The translations under genes and the position numbers were made by a program. The notes under the pieces were generated by a model, which was not told where the DNA came from, made no database searches, and saw nothing but the letters and a program-made list of their open reading frames with translations. From Ilyobacter_A sp963668015 (GTDB lineage Bacteria > Fusobacteriota > Fusobacteriia > Fusobacteriales > Fusobacteriaceae), in the NCBI GenBank assembly GCA_963668015.2, contig CAXXCR010000007.1, positions 1 through 64,000 of the forward strand: a stretch of 64,000 bases of DNA, read 5' to 3'. This document shows, piece after piece, positions 8,814-16,132 of this stretch (position 1 is its first letter; each line of letters opens with the position of its first letter).

Positions 8814-9857
8814 TTACTCTATAAATTTATTAGGCCAATCATTTTTTTTAAGGTATTCTTTTAAGTTATGTGGTCTGTATCCGGAATCATCCTCCCAGCG
8901 AATTTTCACTGATTTATGTATTAAAATCTCACCTTTGCCGTGATCAATTGGACGATAATAGGTTTTCTTAACTCTGTAAAAGCTTCGCCTGGATTCATGA
9001 AGTTCTGCCAGTGGACTGCAATCTATATTTATACTTTTTATTAAATGTTCTTCAATTGAAAGTCCAAATTTTTTTGCTTCTTTAAGAATCCAATTTAAAG
9101 AGTTGTCTGATAATATTAATCCGTCCTTATCCGGTTTATAACTCCCGCCTATATCGCTGTGTGCTCCCGAAAACCAGACTTGTTGTAAATCCAAGTTTGC
9201 TCTTGGGGTCCAGATAGTTGGTTCAAAATCACTGCGGTGTTCATCTATGGCCATAGCGTGTCTAGCAACACGGATGTTTTTACCAAGTTTTGTGTCGTAA
9301 AACTCGTCTTTATCTTCGAATAAACCTAAAAATGAAATCGGTATTCCCATAGCCCCCACAGTATCCCATACGCCAACAAATTTTATTTCTCTAGATTCAT
9401 GTGAGTGCATATTCCTGAATTTTATAGACTCTCTCCCATTAGGGGCATAGTCAGAACCACTTCTCTTATAGTGATTAAATGCCTGCTGTATTAAAGGAGC
9501 ATCTGGCCTCTTTACTATTCCACAGTTATTAATTAAGCCGCATAAAGATCTTACTGTGTAAGCACCCCTGCTAAAACCAAATAAAAATAATTCATCTCCA
9601 GGCAAATAGTTTTGAACAATATAGCGGTAGCAGTCCATTATATTTTTGTGCAAACCTTCTCCCGTTGCGCCACCAATTACAGGGTCATAATAGGATCCTA
9701 TGCCCCAGTCATAGAAAACTTCCTGCGGGGCTCTGTCATTCCCGGTTGGTTTTATCGCGCGTGCTAGCCTGAGTACATTTGTGGGAAAATCTTTCTTTAA
9801 ATTTTTTTCTGGACGATTCCAGGTACCATCTGCACATATTACGATTCTCTTATTCAT
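8814..9857 (-). CDS. DUF2235 alpha/beta hydrolase, Tle1-phospholipase-like
   Basis: The 347-residue protein matches the DUF2235 family (related to Tle1 phospholipase effectors of type VI secretion). It starts with RIVICADGTWNRP, has the nucleophile elbow GFSRGAYT near residue 95, then KFVGVWDTVGAMG and a WFSGAHSDIGGSY segment supplying the likely acid and histidine. There is no signal peptide or membrane segment. No type VI secretion genes occur in the window, so an exported effector is not supported. The partner is the downstream coiled-coil membrane protein. GAGGAGG stands before the ATG, next to a perfect ATTCCAA-TTGGAAT palindrome. A role in lipid hydrolysis, possibly in stress or phage response, is inference. 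Confidence 0.83.
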   Translation of the reverse strand: MNKRIVICADGTWNRPEKNLKKDFPTNVLRLARAIKPTGNDRAPQEVFYDWGIGSYYDPVIGGATGEGLHKNIMDCYRYIVQNYLPGDELFLFGFSRGAYTVRSLCGLINNCGIVKRPDAPLIQQAFNHYKRSGSDYAPNGRESIKFRNMHSHESREIKFVGVWDTVGAMGIPISFLGLFEDKDEFYDTKLGKNIRVARHAMAIDEHRSDFEPTIWTPRANLDLQQVWFSGAHSDIGGSYKPDKDGLILSDNSLNWILKEAKKFGLSIEEHLIKSINIDCSPLAELHESRRSFYRVKKTYYRPIDHGKGEILIHKSVKIRWEDDSGYRPHNLKEYLKKNDWPNKFIE

Positions 9858-10193
9858 ATTATCCTCCTCATTCCAAGTTTTGGAATAATTTTAAATCACA
9901 AATAATATAAAATAATCTATTCTAAGTATTCTGTACCTTTAATCGATCTCCTACAATTTTTTATTGATTAACTGAAGTTATCAAAATTTTATAGTTAGCG
10001 CATATAAAATAGGGAAAGAGTTCAAGAATAAATTTCTTGTTTTTTGAAATGTACCGTTGCATAATTTAAAAGCAGCGATTTAATTACGTTATCTTTTTTT
10101 ATCAAAAATTCAACGGTAGACCTCCTTTTAAATTATTATGAAAAATGATATAATAAGATTCGGTCCAATAAAAGTTTAAGCTTTGGAGGAATT
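9858..10193. other. Intergenic region between DUF2235 operon and polC
   Basis: This 336-base gap separates divergent genes. It contains a palindrome at 9870-9886 (ATTCCAA, 3 bases, TTGGAAT) beside the DUF2235 ribosome site; a terminator-like hairpin CAAGAA-TTCTTG followed by T6 at about 10023-10046; an 8-base inverted pair TACCGTTG (10052-10059) and CAACGGTA (10111-10118); and TATAAT at 10149-10154, the probable -10 of polC with a poor -35. Confidence 0.5.
9870..9886. promoter_or_regulatory. Palindrome before the DUF2235 gene, possible operator
   Basis: ATTCCAA and TTGGAAT are perfectly inverted around 3 bases, just upstream of the GAGGAGG site of the minus-strand gene. A related CCAATT-AATTGG palindrome (8785-8798), flanked by ATT, precedes the second gene of the pair. 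A repressor site or an RNA hairpin is possible. Confidence 0.35.
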
Positions 10194-13100
10194 ATGAGTA
10201 GGAATTTTATTAAGATAAAACCAAGAAAAAATGTTTTTGAAGCAAACGGCGTTAAAAACATTGAGGTAAGGGAAATATACATATATGAAAAACAGAAAAG
10301 AATAGAGCTCCTTACGACTGTGGCATCTCCGGAACACTTGGATGAGCTGGATGCAATAGAAAACGGCATAAGACAAAAATTTGGGAGTGAAGTAAGTTTA
10401 AGGTTGAGGGTGGAGTTCATCGAAAAGGAGATGTCGCTGCACAATCTGAAACTCATAGTAGACAGATCTATAAAGGACTTGAAGAAGAGAAATGCTATAT
10501 CAAGATCATTTCTTTATTTTCATAGGGTTCTAATTGAAAAAGAGACTATATTTGTAGAGCTGAAAAGTGAAACAGCTCTTAGCAGCTTACTGAGTGCAGA
10601 GATTGACATTAAGTTGAACCAAGTTATAAAAAACTATGGGGTAAGTAACTTTCAAATAAAACTGAGGGTTGGAGATTTCACCCAGGAAATAGAGCAGATG
10701 GATGCCGAGCTTGTTGAAATAGACAAAAAGCTGGAGGAAAAAGCAATAGCAGTGGAAAAATCTGTAAAACCTGAACCTAAGCCAAAAGATAAGAAGTCTG
10801 ACAAGGAAAAGGGAGATATCATCCATGGTAGAGAGATAAAAGACAGGGCTATACCATTTCAAGAATTTGACGAATTGTATATGGGGGATACTTGTACCGT
10901 TGAGGGGGAAGTGTTTAAACTTGAGAAAAGGTTTACAAAAACAGGCAAACAGCTGATCTCCTTCAATATAACAAACTACAAAGATTCACTTACAGTTAAA
11001 ATGTTCGCAAAAGAAAATGATGATATCCCTATAAAAACCGGGATTTGGGTAAAAGTAAAGGGTAAGAAGCAGGTCGATAAGTTCAACAACAATGAGGATG
11101 TACTTTTTGCAAACAGCATAAATAAAACAGCTAGCAAAAAGGTTGAAAGAAAAGACGAGGCAGAAGAAAAGAGGGTAGAGTTGCATGCCCATACAAAAAT
11201 GTCCGACATGGACAGTGTCGTGGAGACAGCGGACCTTGTGAAACAGGCAATAAAGTGGGGGCATAAATCCATAGCAATAACAGACCACGGAGTGGTGCAC
11301 TCATTTCCGTTTGCATACAAGGCTGCCAAGGGGCATGATGATTTTAAGATTATATTCGGGTGCGAAGGCTACCTTGTAGACGATGAGGTTCAGATGGTCA
11401 AGAACCCAAAGCACATACCCATAGAAGAAGAAAACTATATTGTATTTGATATAGAAACAACAGGATTTGACCCTTATAAGGACAGGATAATAGAGATAGG
11501 TGCGGTTAAAATGCAGGGGAGCAAAGTAATAGAAAGGTACTCCACTTTTTTAAACCCCCAGATACCGATACCAAAGCATATCAAAGAATTAACCGGAATA
11601 AACGATGATATGGTCAAGGATGCTCCGATAATCGAGGATGCACTACCTGAGTTTCTAGAGTTTATAGGAGACAGCACCTTGGTGGCGCACAATGCCAACT
11701 TTGATGTTGGCTTTATAAGTCAAAAAGCACAGAATATGGGGATAGAGATCGACCCACCTGTGATCGACACTCTTCAATGGAGCAGGAACATCAGAAAAGA
11801 CAAGAGCAGGCATGGATTAAAAAACATATGCAAGGACTACAATATAAACCTTGATAACCACCATAGGGCCGTAGACGACGCAGAGGCAACTGCCGAGATT
11901 TTTAAAAGATTCATTAACATAGTGATAAAAGAAAACGCCTACTACTTAACCGAGGTTGACAAGATATTTAAAACTGACATAAAAAATGCATCAACATACC
12001 ATATAATTATTTTAGTTAAAAACCAAACTGGATTAAAAAATATGTACAGATTGGTGTCAGAAGCACATCTAAACTATTTTTATAGAAGGCCTAGGATACC
12101 TAAATCCCTTTTAAAAGAGTGCAGAGAGGGACTTATACTGGGATCGGCATGTGAGGCTGGAGAGGTTTTACAAGCTTATTTGCGTGGTAAACCTGAGGCT
12201 GAAATAGAAGAGACGGCCAGGTTTTATGACTACCTTGAAATACAGCCACACTCAAACAATATGTTTATGCTGGATAATGGTTCGATAAAATCCGTAGAAG
12301 ATCTGGATGAAATGAACAGATACATTTATAAATTAGGGAAAAAACTGGATAAGCTTGTAGTTGCTACCGGAGATGTTCACTACCTGAATCCTGCGGACAA
12401 TATATACAGAAGTGTACTTCTATATGGTAAGGGATTTAAAGACTACGGCAGAGACGGAGGACTTTACTTCAAGACAACAGCCGATATGCTCAAGGAGTTC
12501 TCTTATCTCGGAGCACAGGAAGCAAGAGAGGTTGTAATAGAAAATACTAACAAAATATCAGATATGGTTGAAAAGCTACAGCCCGTTCCTAGCGGTTTTT
12601 ACCCTCCTAAGCTGGATAATGCTGAGGAAGAGGTAAGGAATATGACCTATGAAAAAGCTTACAGAATATACGGAAATCCTCTTCCTGAAAGGCTGGAGCA
12701 GAGGATAGAAAGGGAGCTAAACGCCATCATAGGAAATGGGTTTTCAGTTTTATACCTTTCAGCCCAGAAACTGGTAAAGGAATCATTGGACAACGGATAC
12801 CTGGTTGGATCAAGGGGGTCTGTTGGATCTTCTATAGTTGCCTTTATGATGGACATAACAGAAGTAAACGCCCTGTATCCCCACTATATATGTGAAAACG
12901 AGGAATGCAAGTACTCTGAATTTATGGAAAGAGAGGGTAGCGGGGTGGATCTTCCGGAGAAAGACTGTCCTAAATGTGGCAGGCCTCTCAAAAGAGACGG
13001 ACACTCCATACCGTTTGAGGTTTTCATGGGATTCAACGGGGACAAAGTCCCTGATATAGATTTGAACTTCTCAGGAGAGTACCAGTCGGAGATACACAGG

Positions 13101-14483
13101 TATACCGAAAGGCTCTTTGGTAAGGAAAACGTATTTAAGGCAGGAACTATCTCTACACTTGCAGAAAAAAATGCCTACGGATATGTAAGAAAATATTCCG
13201 AGGAAACGGCTAAGAATCTGAGAGGTGCAGAGATGGAGAGGCTTGCCAAGGGTTGTGAAGGGGTAAAGAAAACCACAGGACAGCATCCCGGTGGGATGAT
13301 AGTTGTCCCTCAAGGGCACAGCATCTATGAGTTTTGTCCTGTACAAAGACCTGCAAATGACCAAAAGTCGGATTCTATAACTACACATTACGACTACCAT
13401 GTAATGGATGAGCAGCTTGTAAAGCTTGATATACTGGGACATGACGACCCTACAACAATAAAGCTTCTACAGGACTATACGGGGGTGGACATCTACCAGG
13501 TTCCGCTTGCAGACAAAGAGACTCTTAAGATATTTTCTGGAACTGATTCACTTGGAGTCACAGCGGAGCAGATAGGCTCCACTGTAGGAACTTACGGTGT
13601 GCCTGAGTTCGGAACTCAGTTTGTAAGACAGATGCTTGTGGACACGCTTCCCACAACTTTTGCGGAACTGGTGCGTATATCCGGTCTTTCCCATGGAACA
13701 GACGTGTGGCTAAACAACGCCCAGGAATTTGTAAGAGCAGGTAAAGCAACCCTTGCAGAAGTTATATCAGTTAGGGACGATATAATGAACTACCTTATAG
13801 ACAGCGGCCTGGAAAAAGGAACCGCCTTTAAGATAATGGAGTTTGTCAGAAAAGGGATGCCTTCTAAAAAACCTGATCAGTGGGCAGAGTACTCCGCCCT
13901 TATGAAAGAGCATAAGGTCGCAGATTGGTATATAGAGTCGTGCAGAAGGATAAAGTACATGTTCCCTAAGGGGCATGCTGTTGCGTACGTTATGATGGCA
14001 ATGAGGATAGCCTACTTTAAAGTGCACCATCCACTTGCATTTTACGCTGCATACCTAAGCAGGAAGGCAGAGGATTTTGATTCAGACTTTATGTTGAGTT
14101 TAGACGACGTAAATGCCAAGGTAAAAGAGCTTAAGAGTGAGATGAGGCTGGATGTCAGGCAGAAAACCCAGCTTGCGCTAAGCGAGATAATAATAGAGTT
14201 AAACGCAAGGGGGTTTGAGTTCCTGGGGATAGATGTATATAAATCTGACGGATTCAAGTTTACAATAGAAGATGGAAAAATAAGAGTACCTCTTATAGCT
14301 TTAAATGGGCTGGGAGGCTCGGTAGTGGAGAATATAATCAAGGAAAGGGAAACTAAATTTCTTTCTTATGAGGATTTAAAGAGGAGAACAAAGGCTTCTC
14401 AGACTGTTGTGGAAAAGTTAAAAGAAGTAAATGCAATAGAAGGCTTAAGCGATACAAATCAAAAATCACTTTTTAATTTTTAA
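10194..14483 (+). CDS. polC: DNA polymerase III alpha subunit, PolC type
   Basis: The 1429-residue length and domain order are those of Gram-positive-type PolC. In order: N-terminal domain, OB fold near residues 230-310, a PHP domain starting at HAH (residues 331-333), an inserted DEDD 3'-5' proofreading exonuclease with FDIETTG (Asp419, Glu421), resumed PHP, a zinc ribbon with CENEEC and CPKC from Cys900, and the polymerase palm with PDIDLNFSGEYQ plus TTGQHPGGM. It carries out replicative leading and/or lagging strand synthesis with its own proofreading. TTGGAGGA precedes the ATG. It appears to be transcribed alone, ending at a terminator 3 bases after the stop. Confidence 0.97.
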   Translation: MSRNFIKIKPRKNVFEANGVKNIEVREIYIYEKQKRIELLTTVASPEHLDELDAIENGIRQKFGSEVSLRLRVEFIEKEMSLHNLKLIVDRSIKDLKKRNAISRSFLYFHRVLIEKETIFVELKSETALSSLLSAEIDIKLNQVIKNYGVSNFQIKLRVGDFTQEIEQMDAELVEIDKKLEEKAIAVEKSVKPEPKPKDKKSDKEKGDIIHGREIKDRAIPFQEFDELYMGDTCTVEGEVFKLEKRFTKTGKQLISFNITNYKDSLTVKMFAKENDDIPIKTGIWVKVKGKKQVDKFNNNEDVLFANSINKTASKKVERKDEAEEKRVELHAHTKMSDMDSVVETADLVKQAIKWGHKSIAITDHGVVHSFPFAYKAAKGHDDFKIIFGCEGYLVDDEVQMVKNPKHIPIEEENYIVFDIETTGFDPYKDRIIEIGAVKMQGSKVIERYSTFLNPQIPIPKHIKELTGINDDMVKDAPIIEDALPEFLEFIGDSTLVAHNANFDVGFISQKAQNMGIEIDPPVIDTLQWSRNIRKDKSRHGLKNICKDYNINLDNHHRAVDDAEATAEIFKRFINIVIKENAYYLTEVDKIFKTDIKNASTYHIIILVKNQTGLKNMYRLVSEAHLNYFYRRPRIPKSLLKECREGLILGSACEAGEVLQAYLRGKPEAEIEETARFYDYLEIQPHSNNMFMLDNGSIKSVEDLDEMNRYIYKLGKKLDKLVVATGDVHYLNPADNIYRSVLLYGKGFKDYGRDGGLYFKTTADMLKEFSYLGAQEAREVVIENTNKISDMVEKLQPVPSGFYPPKLDNAEEEVRNMTYEKAYRIYGNPLPERLEQRIERELNAIIGNGFSVLYLSAQKLVKESLDNGYLVGSRGSVGSSIVAFMMDITEVNALYPHYICENEECKYSEFMEREGSGVDLPEKDCPKCGRPLKRDGHSIPFEVFMGFNGDKVPDIDLNFSGEYQSEIHRYTERLFGKENVFKAGTISTLAEKNAYGYVRKYSEETAKNLRGAEMERLAKGCEGVKKTTGQHPGGMIVVPQGHSIYEFCPVQRPANDQKSDSITTHYDYHVMDEQLVKLDILGHDDPTTIKLLQDYTGVDIYQVPLADKETLKIFSGTDSLGVTAEQIGSTVGTYGVPEFGTQFVRQMLVDTLPTTFAELVRISGLSHGTDVWLNNAQEFVRAGKATLAEVISVRDDIMNYLIDSGLEKGTAFKIMEFVRKGMPSKKPDQWAEYSALMKEHKVADWYIESCRRIKYMFPKGHAVAYVMMAMRIAYFKVHHPLAFYAAYLSRKAEDFDSDFMLSLDDVNAKVKELKSEMRLDVRQKTQLALSEIIIELNARGFEFLGIDVYKSDGFKFTIEDGKIRVPLIALNGLGGSVVENIIKERETKFLSYEDLKRRTKASQTVVEKLKEVNAIEGLSDTNQKSLFNF

Positions 14484-14485
14484 TG

Positions 14486-14513
14486 AAAATACCTCCAGAT
14501 ATGGGGGTATTTT
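14486..14513 (+). terminator. Rho-independent terminator after polC
   Basis: AAAATACCTCC pairs with GGGGGTATTTT around AGATAT, three bases after the stop codon. Confidence 0.85.
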
Positions 14514-14573
14514 CTACTTGTTAGTATTTTACACGTTGAGTTACATATAAAAATTTATCTAAATCTATTTTGG

Positions 14574-14810
14574 ACACAGAGTTTCACAGAGCTTTATAAC
14601 AAGAGCTTCATAGAGAATATCTCAGCTTTGTTTATAGATTATAGAGAACAGTGATATATTTTAACTACTCTGTATCCATTGTTAGCTACTAAGTGATTTA
14701 TTTACTCTGTGAAACTCATTCTTTTTCTATTTGTGTCTATTCGTGCGATTTATGACCAAAAAAGGTTTTTATATATTTACAATAAATTTAATATTTGTTA
14801 TAAAAATTTT
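14574..14810. repeat. Dispersed intergenic repeat, family B, copy 1
   Basis: The segment shares ordered blocks with 55455-55760: CACAGAGTTTCACAGAG, AGAGCTTCA-AGAGAA, CTCTGTGAA-CTCA, TATTCGTG, GTGCGATT and TGACCAAAAAAG-TTTTTATAT. CACAGAGTTTCACAGAG can also pair with CTCTGTGAAACTC inside the copy (14574-14591 with 14705-14717). Its right end, TTAATATTTGTTATAA, is the inverse of the left end of copy 2. Together with the terminator this accounts for most of the 424-base gap 14484-14907; 14514-14573 shows nothing else. Confidence 0.75.
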
Positions 14811-14838
14811 TGACAAGAAATTGAAAAAAATATATAAT
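14810..14838 (+). promoter_or_regulatory. Consensus sigma-70 promoter of the EamA gene
   Basis: TTGACA at 14810-14815 and TATAAT at 14833-14838 are both perfect matches with 17 bases between. The start is predicted near 14845, leaving a leader of about 60 bases. Confidence 0.85.
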
Positions 14839-14907
14839 TCAGAGCAAATCAGATTTTCTGCAACAGAATAATTTTACTAATATAAATTAATATATCTGGA
14901 GGTAAAC

Positions 14908-15858
14908 ATGGAGATGAAAGGGTCAAAACATGGATTAGGGGTGCTACTAGTATGTTTTTCAGCTATACTTTGGGGATTGGACGGCGTTGTTCTGACCCCC
15001 AGGCTTTATAATTTGGATATAAACTATGTGGTTTTTATGCTTCATTTTCTGCCTTTTTTGGGAATGAACATATTTTTCTATAAAGAGTATTCACAGTTGA
15101 AAAGTATGAGTGGCGAGGATATATTTTATTTTTTTCTCATAGCACTTTTCGGAGGAGCATTGGGCACACTTTCAATAGTTAAAGCTTTGTTTTTGGTGCA
15201 CTTCAAGGCTCTCACTGTTGTAGCGCTTTTACAAAAATTACAGCCGGTTTTTACCATAGTTTTAGCTAGAATTTTATTAAAAGAGAAAATCGGCAAAAAT
15301 TTTGTATTATGGAGTGCGGTAGCTCTTATGGGGGGATATTTTCTTACATTTGAGTTGAAAATACCTGTTTTAGAAGAGAGTGGAAATATGCTAGAGGCTT
15401 CTATTTATGCCGTTTTAGCTGCATTTTCATTTGGGAGTTCCACTGTGTTTGGAAAAAAGGTTTTGAGTAAAGTATCCTATAGGACAGCATTATTTTATAG
15501 ATATGCCCTGACAACTATTATTATGTTGGCTATAGTAGTACAAAGAGGTTCACTTGGATATTTTTATAAAACCACTGCCAATAATTGGTTAATTTTTATT
15601 GTCATTGGGCTGACAACAGGAAGCGGAGCCATAATGCTTTATTATTACGCATTGAGGTATGTAAGGGCAAATGTAGCAACTATCTGTGAACTTTGCTTTC
15701 CTATTTCAAGTATAATCTTTGATTATGTATTTAATGGAAATATATTGAGTCCTGTACAGTGGATAAGTGCAGCATTTATGATTTTTGCAATATATAGGAT
15801 AGGTAAAAATCAAAGCGTAGAACAAATTAAGGGTTCTTTATATTTAAATGAGGTTTAA
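14908..15858 (+). CDS. EamA/DMT-superfamily transporter
   Basis: The 316-residue membrane protein has about ten hydrophobic segments in two repeated halves, as in the drug/metabolite transporter (EamA) superfamily. The first half has a GALGTLSIVKALFLVHFKA segment followed by LLQKLQPVFTIVLARILLKE; the second half has TTGSGAIMLYYYALRYVRAN followed by a matching helix. Members export or import amino acids, purine-type metabolites or drugs; the substrate cannot be read here. TCTGGAGG stands 7 bases before the ATG. It is monocistronic between its own consensus promoter and a strong bidirectional terminator. Confidence 0.85.
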   Translation: MEMKGSKHGLGVLLVCFSAILWGLDGVVLTPRLYNLDINYVVFMLHFLPFLGMNIFFYKEYSQLKSMSGEDIFYFFLIALFGGALGTLSIVKALFLVHFKALTVVALLQKLQPVFTIVLARILLKEKIGKNFVLWSAVALMGGYFLTFELKIPVLEESGNMLEASIYAVLAAFSFGSSTVFGKKVLSKVSYRTALFYRYALTTIIMLAIVVQRGSLGYFYKTTANNWLIFIVIGLTTGSGAIMLYYYALRYVRANVATICELCFPISSIIFDYVFNGNILSPVQWISAAFMIFAIYRIGKNQSVEQIKGSLYLNEV

Positions 15859-15860
15859 TA

Positions 15861-15900
15861 AAAGAGTGAGGCCTAAAAGCAAGCCTCACTCTTTTTCTTT
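15861..15900. terminator. Bidirectional terminator between convergent genes
   Basis: AAAGAGTGAGGC pairs with GCCTCACTCTTT around a 10-base loop. T runs follow on the plus side (CTTTTTCTTTTTT) and on the minus side (CTTTTATT). It serves the EamA gene and the convergent small gene, whose stop lies within the right arm. Confidence 0.88.
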
Positions 15901-16026
15901 TTTATTTTTTTTTGGAGTTTTTTCCTCTTTTTCTTTCTTTTTATCTTTTCCTTCTTTATGCTCTTCTTTCAGTGTTTTCATAATATCGTCAACTTCTCTT
16001 CTACTCATGATACACATAACACTCAT
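15886..16026 (-). CDS. Small highly charged protein, 46 residues
   Basis: A 46-codon frame starts at an ATG (16024-16026), preceded by AAGGGGGAG at ideal spacing, and stops inside the bidirectional terminator. The N-terminal part is MSVMCIMSRREVDDIMKTLK; the C-terminal half is almost entirely lysine and glutamate with one TPKKN turn. A lysine-rich tail of this kind could bind nucleic acid or simply be disordered. No family was recognised. The initiation signal and terminator support it, and a shorter start at the second or third ATG is possible. Low complexity of the tail is the main caution. Confidence 0.55.
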   Translation of the reverse strand: MSVMCIMSRREVDDIMKTLKEEHKEGKDKKKEKEEKTPKKNKKEKE

Positions 16027-16132
16027 GACAGCTCCCCCTTTTCAAGATACAGATATAATATTTAAAGCACAAGTGCCGTTATTCAATACATTTTGAAAAA
16101 AGTAGTAACACACTGTTTTAATTTTTAGGATA

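Noticed and set aside
8814..9857. Type VI secretion effector assignment for the DUF2235 gene
   Set aside because: No Tss, VgrG or PAAR genes are in the window; only family resemblance supports it.
11131..11329. Several minus-strand frames inside polC
   Set aside because: They are shadow frames opposite the PHP domain coding region.
15848..16096. Plus-strand frame of 82 codons, rich in Phe and Ser
   Set aside because: It is the complement of the terminator and of the Lys/Glu-rich minus-strand small gene; it has no ribosome site.
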